Shown here piece after piece: positions 1-8,272 of a DNA stretch of 64,000 nucleotides. A program made the position numbers and the translations under genes. The notes under the pieces were generated by a model. The model was not told the origin of the DNA and made no database searches. It worked only from the letters and a program-made list of their open reading frames with translations. Source of the stretch: GCA-002733465 sp965230525 (GTDB lineage: Bacteria > Pseudomonadota > Gammaproteobacteria > Enterobacterales > Kangiellaceae). How positions within the stretch are numbered: the first letter of the stretch is position 1; every line of letters begins with the position of its first letter. The DNA lies in assembly GCA_965230525.1 (NCBI GenBank), contig OZ246008.1, positions 3,348,001 through 3,412,000 on the forward strand. Direction: 5' to 3'.

Positions 1-743
1 AAGCGCCGTCTGGCGCATGGGTACGACTAGGCGACGTCGCAGAAGTTAGTATTGAATCCGGACCACCGCAAGTGAGGCGAGATGATGTTCAACGTCGAGT
101 GGTTATTCAGGCGAATGTTCAAGGCCGGGACATGGGAAGTGTGGTTGCAGATATTCGAGTCGCGATAGCTAACCAAGTCGATTTACCGACAGGATACTCG
201 GTGGATATCGGTGGTCAATTCGAAAACCAACAACGAGCACAAAAGCGTTTATCACTTGTTGTGCCTGTTTCCTTGGGGTTAATTGCGCTATTGCTTTATT
301 TTGCGTTTGCATCGGTGGGCCAAGCGATGTTGATCTTAGTTAATGTTCCGCTGGCCGTTATTGGCGGTGTATTCTCACTTTGGCTGTCTGGTCAGTATCT
401 CTCGGTGCCAAGTTCGGTTGGTTTTATTACTCTGTTTGGCGTCGCAGTACTCAACGGCGTCGTAATGGTTGAAAGTATCAATCAACGGATCGCCGATGGT
501 CTCTCGGCCGATGATGCTGTTTTTGATGGTGCCGTATCAAGGCTACGACCTGTCTTAATGACGGCAATCACTTCAGCGCTTGGGCTCATTCCGATGTTGC
601 TCTCGAATGGTGTTGGTGCTGAAATTCAAAAGCCTTTAGCTAGCGTCATTGTCGGCGGTCTTGTCACAGCAACGTTGTTAACTCTGTTTGTGCTTCCAGT
701 GCTTTTTGCTTGGTTCTCAAAGGGAAAAACTCAACAAAGCTAA
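1..743 (+). CDS. CusA/CzcA-type heavy-metal RND efflux pump, C-terminal part
   Basis: Last quarter of an inner-membrane RND pump that exports heavy-metal cations with a periplasmic adaptor and an outer-membrane channel. The frame is open from base 3, so the true start lies left of the window; about 246 codons are present out of roughly 1,040 usual for the family. Visible are the end of the second periplasmic porter domain (VVIQANVQGRD) and four or five membrane helices, including the family signatures FGVAVLNGVVMVE and RPVLMTAITSALGLIPM. It is followed on the same strand by a CDF exporter and an MntP-type exporter, which supports a metal-efflux role. Which metal it moves cannot be told because the residues in the first half are missing. 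Confidence 0.93.
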   Translation, partial: APSGAWVRLGDVAEVSIESGPPQVRRDDVQRRVVIQANVQGRDMGSVVADIRVAIANQVDLPTGYSVDIGGQFENQQRAQKRLSLVVPVSLGLIALLLYFAFASVGQAMLILVNVPLAVIGGVFSLWLSGQYLSVPSSVGFITLFGVAVLNGVVMVESINQRIADGLSADDAVFDGAVSRLRPVLMTAITSALGLIPMLLSNGVGAEIQKPLASVIVGGLVTATLLTLFVLPVLFAWFSKGKTQQS

Positions 744-752
744 TCAAAAGAT

Positions 753-778
753 GCCCCTCAGCTGAGAGGTTGTGGGGC
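753..778 (+). promoter_or_regulatory. GC-rich hairpin between the RND pump and the CDF gene
   Basis: GCCCC (753-757) pairs with GGGGC (774-778), and an inner CCTC/GAGG pairing is possible. There is no run of T after it, so it looks more like an intercistronic stabilising or attenuating hairpin than a strong terminator. The CDF start codon is 22 bases downstream. Confidence 0.35.
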
Positions 779-800
779 CACTATTTGGAGACTTAATAAT

Positions 801-1679
801 ATGCATTCTCATGCTACCCCAGAAAATGACAGCTCAAACCGAATTGGATGGGCTTTCGTTCTTAACCTAAGTTTTACTATCATTGAGTTTATCGGGGGAG
901 TTCTTACCAATAGTACAGCCATTATGGCGGATGCCATTCATGACTTAGGAGACAGTATTTCCATAGGGTTATCTTGGCTTTTAAACAAACTGGGATCTAA
1001 AGAGGCCGATGAAACCTTTACGTATGGTTACAGACGCTTCACTTTGTTAGGAGCGCTAATCAATGGCGTCGTATTGCTCATCGGGTCGTTTTGGGTCATA
1101 TCGATTGCGATCCCGAAACTGCAAAATCCAGAAATGCCGGTCGTTGAAGGCATGCTAGGGTTGGCCATTTTTGGAGTGCTTGTTAATGGGTTTGCGGCGT
1201 ACAAGCTTAGCCGAGGAAAATCGCTCAATGAAAAAGTACTCAACTGGCATTTATTGGAAGATGTACTTGGCTGGGTTGCGGTTCTAATTCTGTCTATTGT
1301 TTTGATGTTTGTTGAAGTGCCGATTCTCGATCCCATTTTATCATTGGTGTTCACACTTTTTATTCTATTCAATGTAGCTAAAAATCTTGTTTTAACCATT
1401 CAAACTTTTTTACAAGCTACACCAGATAAAAAAGTTCTGAATGAGATCAGAAAATGCCTAGTCAATTTTAATCTGGTAGAAAGCGTTCATCACTTGCATT
1501 TTTGGTCTCTTGATGGCGAGCACCACGTATTAACAGGACATCTTGTTCTGGGCGAGTCTGTCACCGTTGATGCCATACATGAATTGCGAGCAGATATTGA
1601 TGTAGCATTGAAACCCTACAGTTTTAAACACACGACACTCGAGTTTGAGTTTTACGACGATACCTGTCGAGACAGTTAA
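801..1679 (+). CDS. Cation diffusion facilitator (CzcD/ZitB-like)
   Basis: A 292-residue CDF exporter, expected to be a dimeric proton antiporter moving Zn/Cd/Co-type cations to the periplasm. Six membrane helices are visible. The HxxxD metal site in helix 2 (H47, D51) and the matching HxxxD in helix 5 (H150, D154) are both intact, the pattern of zinc-type CDF proteins. The last 90 residues form the usual cytoplasmic ferredoxin-like domain (VHHLHFWSLDGEHHVLTGH). Only 57 bases separate it from the RND gene, so joint transcription is likely. Confidence 0.93.
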   Translation: MHSHATPENDSSNRIGWAFVLNLSFTIIEFIGGVLTNSTAIMADAIHDLGDSISIGLSWLLNKLGSKEADETFTYGYRRFTLLGALINGVVLLIGSFWVISIAIPKLQNPEMPVVEGMLGLAIFGVLVNGFAAYKLSRGKSLNEKVLNWHLLEDVLGWVAVLILSIVLMFVEVPILDPILSLVFTLFILFNVAKNLVLTIQTFLQATPDKKVLNEIRKCLVNFNLVESVHHLHFWSLDGEHHVLTGHLVLGESVTVDAIHELRADIDVALKPYSFKHTTLEFEFYDDTCRDS

Positions 1680-1718
1680 TATTAAACTCTTAACCATGTA
1701 GATGAATGAGTAAAATTT

Positions 1719-2258
1719 ATGGTTGAATTAACGATCCTTGCTATTGCTTTGAGTCTGGATGCTTTTGCCGTTTCGATTGGGCTTGGTTCACGGTGTCAAT
1801 CCAACGAACGAATGTTAGCCATTCAGTCAGGTCTCTATTTTGGCGTGTTTCAAGGCATTATGCCTATCTTGGGCTACTTAGGTGGTCGGGGGGCCTTGGT
1901 ATGGTTTCAAACTTATACTTCCTGGGTAGCGTCTGGATTACTTTTTCTGATTGGCATGAAGATGATTTATGAATCTTTTGTTGAAGGTATTGAGCAGGGT
2001 AACTCACAAGTGACGGTACGTGTTATGTTGCTATTGGCAATTGCCACGAGTATTGATGCGATGGCAGCAGGTTTTGCATTAGCGCTACTCGGCATCAATC
2101 TGATTGTCGCCTCTGTTATGATTGGTCTAACAACTTTTGCATTTAGCTACGTTGGTGTCTTTATCGGAGTTAAAAGTGGTACTCAGTTGGAAAGCAAAGC
2201 AGAAATAATTGGTGGCGTAATTTTAATCTTGATTGGTCTTAAAATCTTGATCAGGTAG
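1719..2258 (+). CDS. mntP: MntP-type manganese efflux protein
   Basis: A 179-residue membrane protein with six helices and the two-fold internal repeat of the MntP/YebN family, which exports Mn(II). The conserved acidic motifs are present in both halves: SLDAFAVSIGLG near residue 14 and TSIDAMAAGFALAL near residue 117. It lies 39 bases after the CDF gene, so a three-gene metal-efflux unit is likely. That gap is too short to hold a yybP-ykoY manganese riboswitch, so control probably comes from further upstream. The family match is good; substrate specificity is inferred. Confidence 0.85.
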   Translation: MVELTILAIALSLDAFAVSIGLGSRCQSNERMLAIQSGLYFGVFQGIMPILGYLGGRGALVWFQTYTSWVASGLLFLIGMKMIYESFVEGIEQGNSQVTVRVMLLLAIATSIDAMAAGFALALLGINLIVASVMIGLTTFAFSYVGVFIGVKSGTQLESKAEIIGGVILILIGLKILIR

Positions 2259-2628
2259 CGCTCATTGATAATAGTACGAGAGCCTAATCCTTTTATGTTG
2301 AATGCGAGGACTTTCCTAGCTTATATCATCTTTGCTAATCAGCTTTCGGCTCGAAGGTTAAAAGTCTTGTTTATCACGGACCAATTCGTCTCCGCGGATC
2401 CCATCAATAAGTTAGTTCAATAAACTAGCATACTGATGACAGCAATACTTAACCTTTGCGGTGAAACCAATATTAATGACAGGTCTAAGCAAACATAAAC
2501 CATGAAAATTAATATAAATACTCATATGATTAACAGACCAAGATTCGATAATACGCGGTGTCTTTATGCGCCCGGGCCTTTCGAATGTAGGTTCTTCTTG
2601 TTTTACTACAACCAGTCAACAATCTATT
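2259..2628. other. Gene-free stretch between efflux genes and mer locus
   Basis: About 370 bases where I see no convincing gene. An open frame at 2502-2726 has an odd composition and overlaps the GDCCVxC gene on the other strand, so I do not treat it as coding. No tRNA, repeat or attachment site was recognised. This is a plausible boundary between core and acquired DNA. Confidence 0.5.
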
Positions 2629-2847
2629 TTAATCATTCTTACAACAAATACTTCCCTCTTGGATTGGCGGACATTGAACTGTTCCAAATGAGCAATAAAC
2701 GCAGCAATCTCCAGCGAGTGGTTTGAGTAATGTCTTGCAAGATTCGCATTCATAAAACCACTGACACGCGTTGGTTGGCATTTCCTCCAGTTTACTAAAA
2801 CCGCATTTAGGGCACGTGATAGTCGAGCCAGGTACTATATTTCGCAT
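2629..2847 (-). CDS. GDCCVxC-domain small cysteine-rich protein of the mer locus
   Basis: A 72-residue protein with an N-terminal CPKCGF pair, a central CESC pair and the signature GDCCVYCSFGTVQCPP, ending in CCKND. Proteins with this GDCCVxC motif are found beside MerC/MerT-type mercury transporters; some homologues are selenoproteins, but this one uses Cys throughout. It overlaps the 3' end of merC by 13 bases, so the two are translationally coupled. A role in handling thiol-bound mercury in the cytoplasm is an inference from motif and context. Confidence 0.8.
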   Translation of the reverse strand: MRNIVPGSTITCPKCGFSKLEEMPTNACQWFYECESCKTLLKPLAGDCCVYCSFGTVQCPPIQEGSICCKND

Positions 2848-3224
2848 GTGGTTTTTCTCACTGGTTTAACTAAATCAAATATTGACATGAATATCATAAG
2901 GCCTATACCTACATAAAACAGATAAGAACTCCAGCCATATTGCCATAATGGATACAGAGTAAGTAAAACTGCAATTGGTCCTGCTACTCCAAGAGTTCCG
3001 CGAATAATTTGTTTATGTTTGTACCAGCTATATAGATTAACCAAAAGTGAAATACTTGCAAATAGTGGTAAGAGAATATTGACTGCAATTCCTTCAAAGT
3101 GGGAGAGAAAGCCTAGACCTAAAGCCGAAGATAATGAGCCAAGGGCTGGGAAGCATGCTGTGCAACTGAGTGCAGCTACCCATACCCCGCCAGAGCTAAA
3201 TTTGTCGGTAATGTTTCTAATCAT
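2835..3224 (-). CDS. merC: MerC-type mercuric ion transporter
   Basis: A 129-residue inner-membrane protein with four predicted helices. The mercury-binding Cys pair sits in the first helix (C21 and C24, in SCTACFPALGSLSSALG), as in the MerC family that carries Hg(II) into the cytoplasm. It is read leftward directly after merR, from the MerR-controlled promoter at 3257-3287. No mercuric reductase gene is present in the locus, so uptake is not matched by a local detoxifying enzyme. Confidence 0.88.
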   Translation of the reverse strand: MIRNITDKFSSGGVWVAALSCTACFPALGSLSSALGLGFLSHFEGIAVNILLPLFASISLLVNLYSWYKHKQIIRGTLGVAGPIAVLLTLYPLWQYGWSSYLFYVGIGLMIFMSIFDLVKPVRKTTCEI

Positions 3225-3256
3225 AATAACCTTAAGATAATTCTATTTAAGATTAA

Positions 3257-3287
3257 GTTTAAACTCCGTACCATAATACGGAGTCAA
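3257..3287 (-). promoter_or_regulatory. MerR-controlled mer promoter with perfect operator dyad
   Basis: On the minus strand, -35 TTGACT (3287-3282) and -10 TTAAAC (3262-3257) are separated by 19 bp, the long spacer typical of MerR-activated promoters. In the spacer is a perfect 8-bp inverted repeat, ACTCCGTA-N6-TACGGAGT (3263-3284 on the plus strand). It closely resembles the classic mer operator. The -35 overlaps the merR stop codon, so merR and merC point the same way with the promoter between them, unlike the divergent Tn21 layout. Confidence 0.85.
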
Positions 3288-3664
3288 GAGTTTAGGGACT
3301 CTATGATTGGGCAGTTTTCAGAGTTGTTATTTTGGAGACAAGATTCCGTCATTTCACAAATAACTGACTCTAGGCGCTGCAAGTCAGCGATTTTTTCTTT
3401 AATCAAATCTAGTTTCTTCAAACCAAGAGATTCAACTTTTTTGCAATCGTTACTCAGTGATAATAGGGAAGAAATCTCATTGAGTGTGAAACCTAGTGAT
3501 TTGGCTTTTAAGATAAATCTAAGGCTCTTAATGACAGTTTGGTTGTAATGACGAAAACCTGAAAGAGGCTTTTGAGGTTGCTCTATCAATCCTTTTCTTT
3601 CATAGTACCGAATTGTTTCGATATTAACCCCTAGTTCTTTGGCAGCTTTTCCAATTGTTTTCAT
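3284..3664 (-). CDS. merR: Mercury-responsive MerR regulator
   Basis: A 126-residue MerR-family regulator. The start at 3664 is chosen because GAGG lies about 8 bases upstream and the winged helix-turn-helix begins there (MKTIGKAAKELGVNIETIRYYERKGL). The three mercury ligands are present with exact family spacing: C74, C109 and C118 correspond to C82, C117 and C126 of Tn501 MerR (gaps of 35 and 9). This supports Hg(II) sensing rather than Cd/Zn or Cu sensing. It should activate the promoter that overlaps its own stop codon. Confidence 0.9.
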   Translation of the reverse strand: MKTIGKAAKELGVNIETIRYYERKGLIEQPQKPLSGFRHYNQTVIKSLRFILKAKSLGFTLNEISSLLSLSNDCKKVESLGLKKLDLIKEKIADLQRLESVICEMTESCLQNNNSENCPIIESLNS

Positions 3665-3734
3665 ATAACTAACCTCAAACTTAATTTCTTGCAATTGAAG
3701 TTTATATCAGACGAATTCATTTAACCATATGAGC

Positions 3735-3756
3735 GACCGCTTTGAGCAAAGCGGTC
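3735..3756 (-). terminator. Hairpin after the first integrase
   Basis: Perfect 9-bp stem GACCGCTTT / AAAGCGGTC with loop GAGC. It lies 47 bases beyond the stop codon of the leftward integrase. There is no strong T run on either side. It is probably a terminator or transcript-end stabiliser, or possibly part of the element's end. Confidence 0.5.
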
Positions 3757-3802
3757 ATTGATGGTCTTCTTGATCTGTTGTTGACAGTTTCGTTCTGCAC
3801 TA

Positions 3803-4738
3803 TTATTCTAAAACCTTAACATCTTTCCAATGTTCAAGCGAAACTGAAAAGTCAATGTAACGCATCGCCGACTTAACATCCTTCCAGCCTACGTATTCCA
3901 TTAGTTGCTTTAACTCCCATTTATTCGCTGTCGCCCACGAAGCAAAACCGCGCCTTAAGGAATGACTAGTAAAACGATTGGGTTCCGATATAGCTGCTCT
4001 TTTTAGAAGGCTTCTAAGCAGCGGGATGACACTATTCGGGTGCATCGGTTTGTTACTTAATTGCCCCCACCGGTTGATCCCACAAAATACAGGACCTTCT
4101 TTGGGTGGTAATAATTCAATCCAATCTAGATAGGCATTGACGGGGCATAACTGTTCTAGTGCGGGTACCTTATAATTCTGACCGTTTGATTGACGATCTC
4201 CCTTAGTTCTTGGTAAAAACATTGTCATTCCCTGGGATGAGTGAGCTTGAATATTTTCAATCGATAACCGGCAGAGCTCATCACTTCTAAAAGCTCTCCA
4301 AAAGCCGATCAGAACCAGTGCCTTATTTCTATTCGACCTTAAGTAACTTGCGCGGTCTTCACGAGCTTTGGATGTTTTGATTTCATTGTCTAACCAGGCA
4401 ACGACTGTTTTCAGTTGTGATAACTGCAACGGTCGCGCTTGATGAGTTTGACTTGGATGGAGTTCTCGTATGCCTTTGAGTACCTTTTTAACCAAAGGAG
4501 ATTTGGTCGGATCGGGAAAACCCTGATCAATATGCCATTGGGCGAGCGCAGCCATTCTCTGTTTTAGCGTGCTATGGGATAAAGTTTCAGCATGATCAGC
4601 CAGGTAGCGCCCCACAGAATCAGCAGTAGCAGGGAGAAATCCGCCCCAGGTTACTTCAAAGTGGGTGACTGCGCTCTGATAGCTGCGCCGAGTATTCTCG
4701 CGTGTGGCTGCTTCGATGTATTGATCAACTTTGTTCAT
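3803..4738 (-). CDS. Tyrosine recombinase / integrase
   Basis: A 311-residue site-specific recombinase of the phage-integrase (XerC/D-like) class. An N-terminal core-binding SAM-like domain (about residues 1-95) is followed by the catalytic domain. Catalytic landmarks are visible: the first Arg in WRAFRSDELCRL, the H-x-x-R block in SHSLRRGFASW, and the tail GWKDVKSAMRYID with a Trp in place of the second His and the tyrosine nucleophile. It is divergent from the kfrA-like gene with a 200-base AT-rich gap containing inverted repeats. An integrase beside a KfrA-like gene is a common terminus for integrated islands. No flanking att repeat was found by eye. Confidence 0.9.
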   Translation of the reverse strand: MNKVDQYIEAATRENTRRSYQSAVTHFEVTWGGFLPATADSVGRYLADHAETLSHSTLKQRMAALAQWHIDQGFPDPTKSPLVKKVLKGIRELHPSQTHQARPLQLSQLKTVVAWLDNEIKTSKAREDRASYLRSNRNKALVLIGFWRAFRSDELCRLSIENIQAHSSQGMTMFLPRTKGDRQSNGQNYKVPALEQLCPVNAYLDWIELLPPKEGPVFCGINRWGQLSNKPMHPNSVIPLLRSLLKRAAISEPNRFTSHSLRRGFASWATANKWELKQLMEYVGWKDVKSAMRYIDFSVSLEHWKDVKVLE

Positions 4739-4818
4739 AATTTGTGCCTTTACTGTATGTTCGCAATCAAGGGTTTCATACTAAAAACAAGTCAATTATA
4801 CCTCATTTCTACTTAAAC

Positions 4819-4843
4819 ATTTGATAAGCCTCTATTATCAAAT
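4819..4843. promoter_or_regulatory. Perfect inverted repeat in the int-kfrA intergenic region
   Basis: Two perfect 9-bp arms, ATTTGATAA and TTATCAAAT, are separated by 7 bases. The repeat is 81 bases from the integrase start and 96 from the kfrA start. It is a candidate operator for the divergent promoters or a recombinase accessory site; which one is unknown. Confidence 0.5.
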
Positions 4844-4860
4844 ATCAAAAATATGAAATT

Positions 4861-4908
4861 TTGAGTTAAATCATACTTTCGATTAGAATGTATTTACATA
4901 ATATGTAA
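4861..4908 (+). promoter_or_regulatory. Promoter of the kfrA-like gene with overlapping inverted repeat
   Basis: -35 TTGAGT (4861-4866) and -10 TAGAAT (4884-4889) are 17 bp apart. Just downstream, around the expected transcription start, is the inverted repeat TTACAT-AAT-ATGTAA (4894-4908). This position suits autorepression by the KfrA-like protein, as known for plasmid KfrA; here that is inference. Confidence 0.5.
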
Positions 4909-4938
4909 TACAGTACGAAATAATCCTAGGACCCTCAA

Positions 4939-5940
4939 ATGGCACGAGCAGGAATTACCAAATATTCGGTTGAGAAAGCCCGTAACACATTGATTTCTAA
5001 TGGAGTTAACCCTTCGATTGACGCTATTCGTGTTGAGCTCGGCAATACGGGTTCTAAGACAACGATTTCTCGTTACTTGAAAGAAATAGAAGCTGAAGAA
5101 AGCGTACAGCTCGAAGATGAAGCATTACTGAGTGAAGGGATCAAAGAAATTATCGCAAAGCTGGCGAGCAAGCTACACCATGAAGCAAAAGAGTTAGTAG
5201 ATAAATCAGAAACGCGATTCAAAGAAACGGTTGATAACTTAGAAGCCAACAGTAGGGTACTGACCAACCAATTGAATGAGCAAACTACACAACTTGAAGA
5301 ATCTGACTCTTTGAATAATCAGCTGTCTGTCTCAAACCAATCCCTGCAAAATGAGATAGAAGCGCTACGAGCGAAAATCAATGACTCAAACAGTCGTAAC
5401 AAAGAACTAACAAGTGTTCTCCAAGAAAAAGGGGAGCAGATCGATACTCTAAAAGAAAGTCACCAGCATGCTCGAGAAAGTTTGGGGCATTATCGAGAGT
5501 CGGTTAAAGAGCAACGCGAGCAGGAACTTCGGCAACACGAGCAACGAGTTCAGCAGTTGCAGGGCGAAATACGACAATTGAATCAAACGTTAATTGTAAA
5601 ACAGACTGATATTACCAACTTAAACAAAGACAATAGCCGCCTTATTACAGAACTAGGCAATCAACAAAAGAGCTGCCTCAATTTAGAATCTAAAATATCT
5701 CAATATATTCAAGAGCTAAATATCGCCAATGAAAAAAAGCAATCACTCCTATTATCAATTCAAAATAATGAATCAACATTAGCTCAGCTTAAAAGTGAAA
5801 AACTGCAACTATCCAAAGAAAACGAAGTGCATCAAAGAAAAGTTGAGGAAATGAATTCAGCGTTAGTTAGGTTAGAAGTAGAGTTAAAAATAAAAAACGA
5901 ATTATTGGAGAAGATTGATAACAATAAGGTAGAATCATGA
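4939..5940 (+). CDS. KfrA-like DNA-binding coiled-coil protein
   Basis: A 333-residue protein. The N-terminal 55 residues (ARAGITKYSVEKARNTLISN..., then LGNTGSKTTISRYLKEIE) form the winged-helix DNA-binding domain of the KfrA N-terminal family. Residues from about 60 to the end are a long, nearly uninterrupted coiled coil rich in Gln, Glu and Lys. Plasmid KfrA proteins bind their own promoter and build filaments that help partition; chromosomal homologues sit next to island integrases. AGGA lies about 7 bases upstream of the chosen ATG. A role in regulating or maintaining the integrated element is inferred. Confidence 0.8.
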   Translation: MARAGITKYSVEKARNTLISNGVNPSIDAIRVELGNTGSKTTISRYLKEIEAEESVQLEDEALLSEGIKEIIAKLASKLHHEAKELVDKSETRFKETVDNLEANSRVLTNQLNEQTTQLEESDSLNNQLSVSNQSLQNEIEALRAKINDSNSRNKELTSVLQEKGEQIDTLKESHQHARESLGHYRESVKEQREQELRQHEQRVQQLQGEIRQLNQTLIVKQTDITNLNKDNSRLITELGNQQKSCLNLESKISQYIQELNIANEKKQSLLLSIQNNESTLAQLKSEKLQLSKENEVHQRKVEEMNSALVRLEVELKIKNELLEKIDNNKVES

Positions 5941-5994
5941 TTTACCACTGTCTGTCTGCATCAAGTAATTTGAGTGTAACTTAAGTCCAAGTTA

Positions 5995-6996
5995 ATGGGC
6001 CTAATTACGAAACCTAATAAATTAAAGACAAGCATCAGTATGAGTATATTAAACAACGCTATTGCCTCGATTCAAGTTGGCGTCGAGGACTACCTATCAG
6101 AAGATAACAAAAGAAAGTATTCATCTGTAAGAAACGTATTCGCCGGGCTACTGCTACTTTACAAAGAAAAGTTATGCCGGTTGTCACCAAACGAAGATAG
6201 AGAGTTACTTATACGAGCTAACATTGGCTTTGAAAGAGATGAGCAAGGGAAAGTTACATTATCAAAAACCGTAAAAAAAACTGTTAACGTTCAAGATATT
6301 AAAAAACGATTCAAATCCTTAAGAATTGGTGTTGATTGGAAAGAGTTCGAAAAAGTTAATTATTTGCGTAATGAAATCGAACATTACTATACCGACAAAT
6401 CTCCTAAAATAATTGATGAATTAGTAGCAATCTCATGCCTTTTGATTCGAAACTTTATTGTTGAAGAGTTAAAACAGGAGCCTGCAAGACTGCTTGGCGA
6501 CGAATGTTGGCAAGTTCTGCTTGAAGTTAAGACCGTTTATGAGCAAGAAAAGCTCGCGTGTAATGCCTCTTTGAATGAAGTTGATTGGAAGTATCCAATC
6601 ATTTCCAATTCGCTTTCGGAAATTAGATGCCCGAGTTGTAGTTCTGGACTAGTAAAGGTCAATAATTCGTTTGATGAATATCCTAGTATTGGTTTGCAAT
6701 GCGCTAGCTGCAATAATACTTTTAGATACACTGACATAATGGCTGAGCATCTAAATGAAATTTATTTTGCTGATTCATATATCGCTGCAACTCAGGGAGG
6801 AGATTATCCGATTGATGATTGTTCCCAGTGTTGGGAAGCGACTTTTATAGTCGAGGAAGGGCTTTGTACAAATTGTGGTTATGCTACAGAATATATAGAA
6901 TGTGTGAAGTGCGGTATTACAATAGGTTTGAAGGACGAGACCGAACATCGAATCTGTGACCGATGTGATTATGCCCGTTCAATGTTAGAAGACTAA
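5995..6996 (+). CDS. HEPN-like protein with three C-terminal zinc ribbons
   Basis: A 333-residue protein I cannot assign to a named family. The first 170 residues are helical and contain LRNEIEHYY, where R125-x4-H130 matches the R-x4-6-H signature of HEPN ribonuclease or HEPN-like domains. From about residue 214 there are six C-x2-C pairs (CPSC, CASC, CSQC, CTNC, CVKC, CDRC), enough for three zinc ribbons. ATG at 6040 is an alternative start; neither start has a clear ribosome site. It follows the kfrA-like gene by 54 bases on the same strand. An RNA-cleaving or RNA-binding conflict role is inferred from motif and island setting only. Confidence 0.6.
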   Translation: MGLITKPNKLKTSISMSILNNAIASIQVGVEDYLSEDNKRKYSSVRNVFAGLLLLYKEKLCRLSPNEDRELLIRANIGFERDEQGKVTLSKTVKKTVNVQDIKKRFKSLRIGVDWKEFEKVNYLRNEIEHYYTDKSPKIIDELVAISCLLIRNFIVEELKQEPARLLGDECWQVLLEVKTVYEQEKLACNASLNEVDWKYPIISNSLSEIRCPSCSSGLVKVNNSFDEYPSIGLQCASCNNTFRYTDIMAEHLNEIYFADSYIAATQGGDYPIDDCSQCWEATFIVEEGLCTNCGYATEYIECVKCGITIGLKDETEHRICDRCDYARSMLED

Positions 6997-7095
6997 GTCT
7001 TTTCATCTCATGATGTGGATTTAGTCTAAAAGAGCGCAAAAGAATATAAAGTAAAGCTAAGTGCTTAGCTACTAATTAGAAATAAAGGGAAAATA

Positions 7096-8247
7096 ATGCC
7101 TATTCCATCAGAATACGTTGGTCGTGAACAAGCGTTTCATAAGCATTGGATTTATCGAACGTACATGGAGCGACTTGTGATGATTATTGGGCGCACAAAA
7201 ACGAATGTTATAAATTTCGTCGATACTTGCGCTGGACCATGGATAGATGAAGCAGGCGATCTCAGCGATACATCGATTGGCATTGCACTTGAAACGCTGG
7301 AAAAATGCGCCAGTGCTTTGAAAAAGCAATTTAACCCTAACATAAAAATTCGAATCTTGTTTATTGAAAAGGACGCAAAGGCTTATTCTAGGCTGAAACC
7401 ATTTATCGACTCCTATCAAAATGAAGATGTTGAAGCATATTCCTTCCCTGGAGATTTTACTGAACAGAAATCAGAAATAATCGATTGGACTCGAGGACAA
7501 TTCACCTTTTTCTTTATCGATCCGAAAGGTTACGCAAGAATTGTTGACTCTGAAAGCCTCGCACCACTGCTTGCTCTACCTAACACAGAGTTCCTTATTA
7601 ATTTCATGTATGATTTTCTAAATCGATTTGTAGAAGTAGAAGGCCAAGAGGACAACATGAAAGCTTTGTTCGGACAAACACCACTGGTTGAAGGTTTAGG
7701 CCCTGAAGAAAGAAATCAGCTTTTGTTAAACCTCTACAAGGGAAGAATGAGAGCTGCTTACAGCGGTCGAGTTACCCATGTTGATATACTGAAACCAGGC
7801 GTCAACAAAGTGCTGTATCACCTTGTTTATCTAACTCGAAATGCAATAGGTCTAAATACTTTTAAAGAATCTGCTGAAAAAATGTTGGAAGTACAGTCAA
7901 TTACACAAGTCGAAGTAAAACTTCGAAATCAAGTTAAGAAATCTGAAACTCCGGATTTATTTGGCGAACAGATTCAAATTCCCAGCTCTGCGCTGGAAGA
8001 TAACCGTATGCAGGCCAAAAATGTTTTACTTGAAAGATTACAACTAGGGCCCGTCTTGTTTTGTTGGGAAAATTGGGCCAACTTACTTGAATATTCAGGA
8101 CTCTTTCCCAGAGATTTTCAAATGGCAATGAAAGAACTATACGAAGATCACGCCGTAAATTGCCAAGGTGTTGACGTGAGTCGGCGACGAACCAAATTTA
8201 TTCAACCAAATTACGAGAATAAGGCCGAAAAATGGCTATTAAAATAG
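7096..8247 (+). CDS. tcmP: Three-Cys-motif partner protein TcmP (first copy)
   Basis: A 383-residue member of the TcmP family, named for its genomic pairing with a three-Cys-motif (phage Gp37/Gp68-like) protein, here encoded at 8672-9418. Family landmarks are INFVDTCAGPW near residues 38-48, the acidic strand end LFIEKDAKAY and FFFIDPKGYA. These resemble the nucleotide- or SAM-binding loops of a Rossmann methyltransferase fold, though no activity is established. A good ribosome site (AAGGGA) precedes the ATG. It is separated from its presumed partner by a leftward XRE gene, and a second TcmP gene follows the partner. Confidence 0.8.
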   Translation: MPIPSEYVGREQAFHKHWIYRTYMERLVMIIGRTKTNVINFVDTCAGPWIDEAGDLSDTSIGIALETLEKCASALKKQFNPNIKIRILFIEKDAKAYSRLKPFIDSYQNEDVEAYSFPGDFTEQKSEIIDWTRGQFTFFFIDPKGYARIVDSESLAPLLALPNTEFLINFMYDFLNRFVEVEGQEDNMKALFGQTPLVEGLGPEERNQLLLNLYKGRMRAAYSGRVTHVDILKPGVNKVLYHLVYLTRNAIGLNTFKESAEKMLEVQSITQVEVKLRNQVKKSETPDLFGEQIQIPSSALEDNRMQAKNVLLERLQLGPVLFCWENWANLLEYSGLFPRDFQMAMKELYEDHAVNCQGVDVSRRRTKFIQPNYENKAEKWLLK

Positions 8248-8272
8248 GTAGGCTTTAGTGAATAATTTAGTT

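Noticed and set aside
1680..1718. yybP-ykoY manganese riboswitch before the MntP gene
   Set aside because: Only 39 bases separate the genes, too short for the riboswitch.
2502..2726. Rightward 74-residue open frame (MKININTHMINRPRF...)
   Set aside because: Overlaps the well-supported GDCCVxC gene on the other strand, odd composition, no ribosome site, no recognisable pattern.
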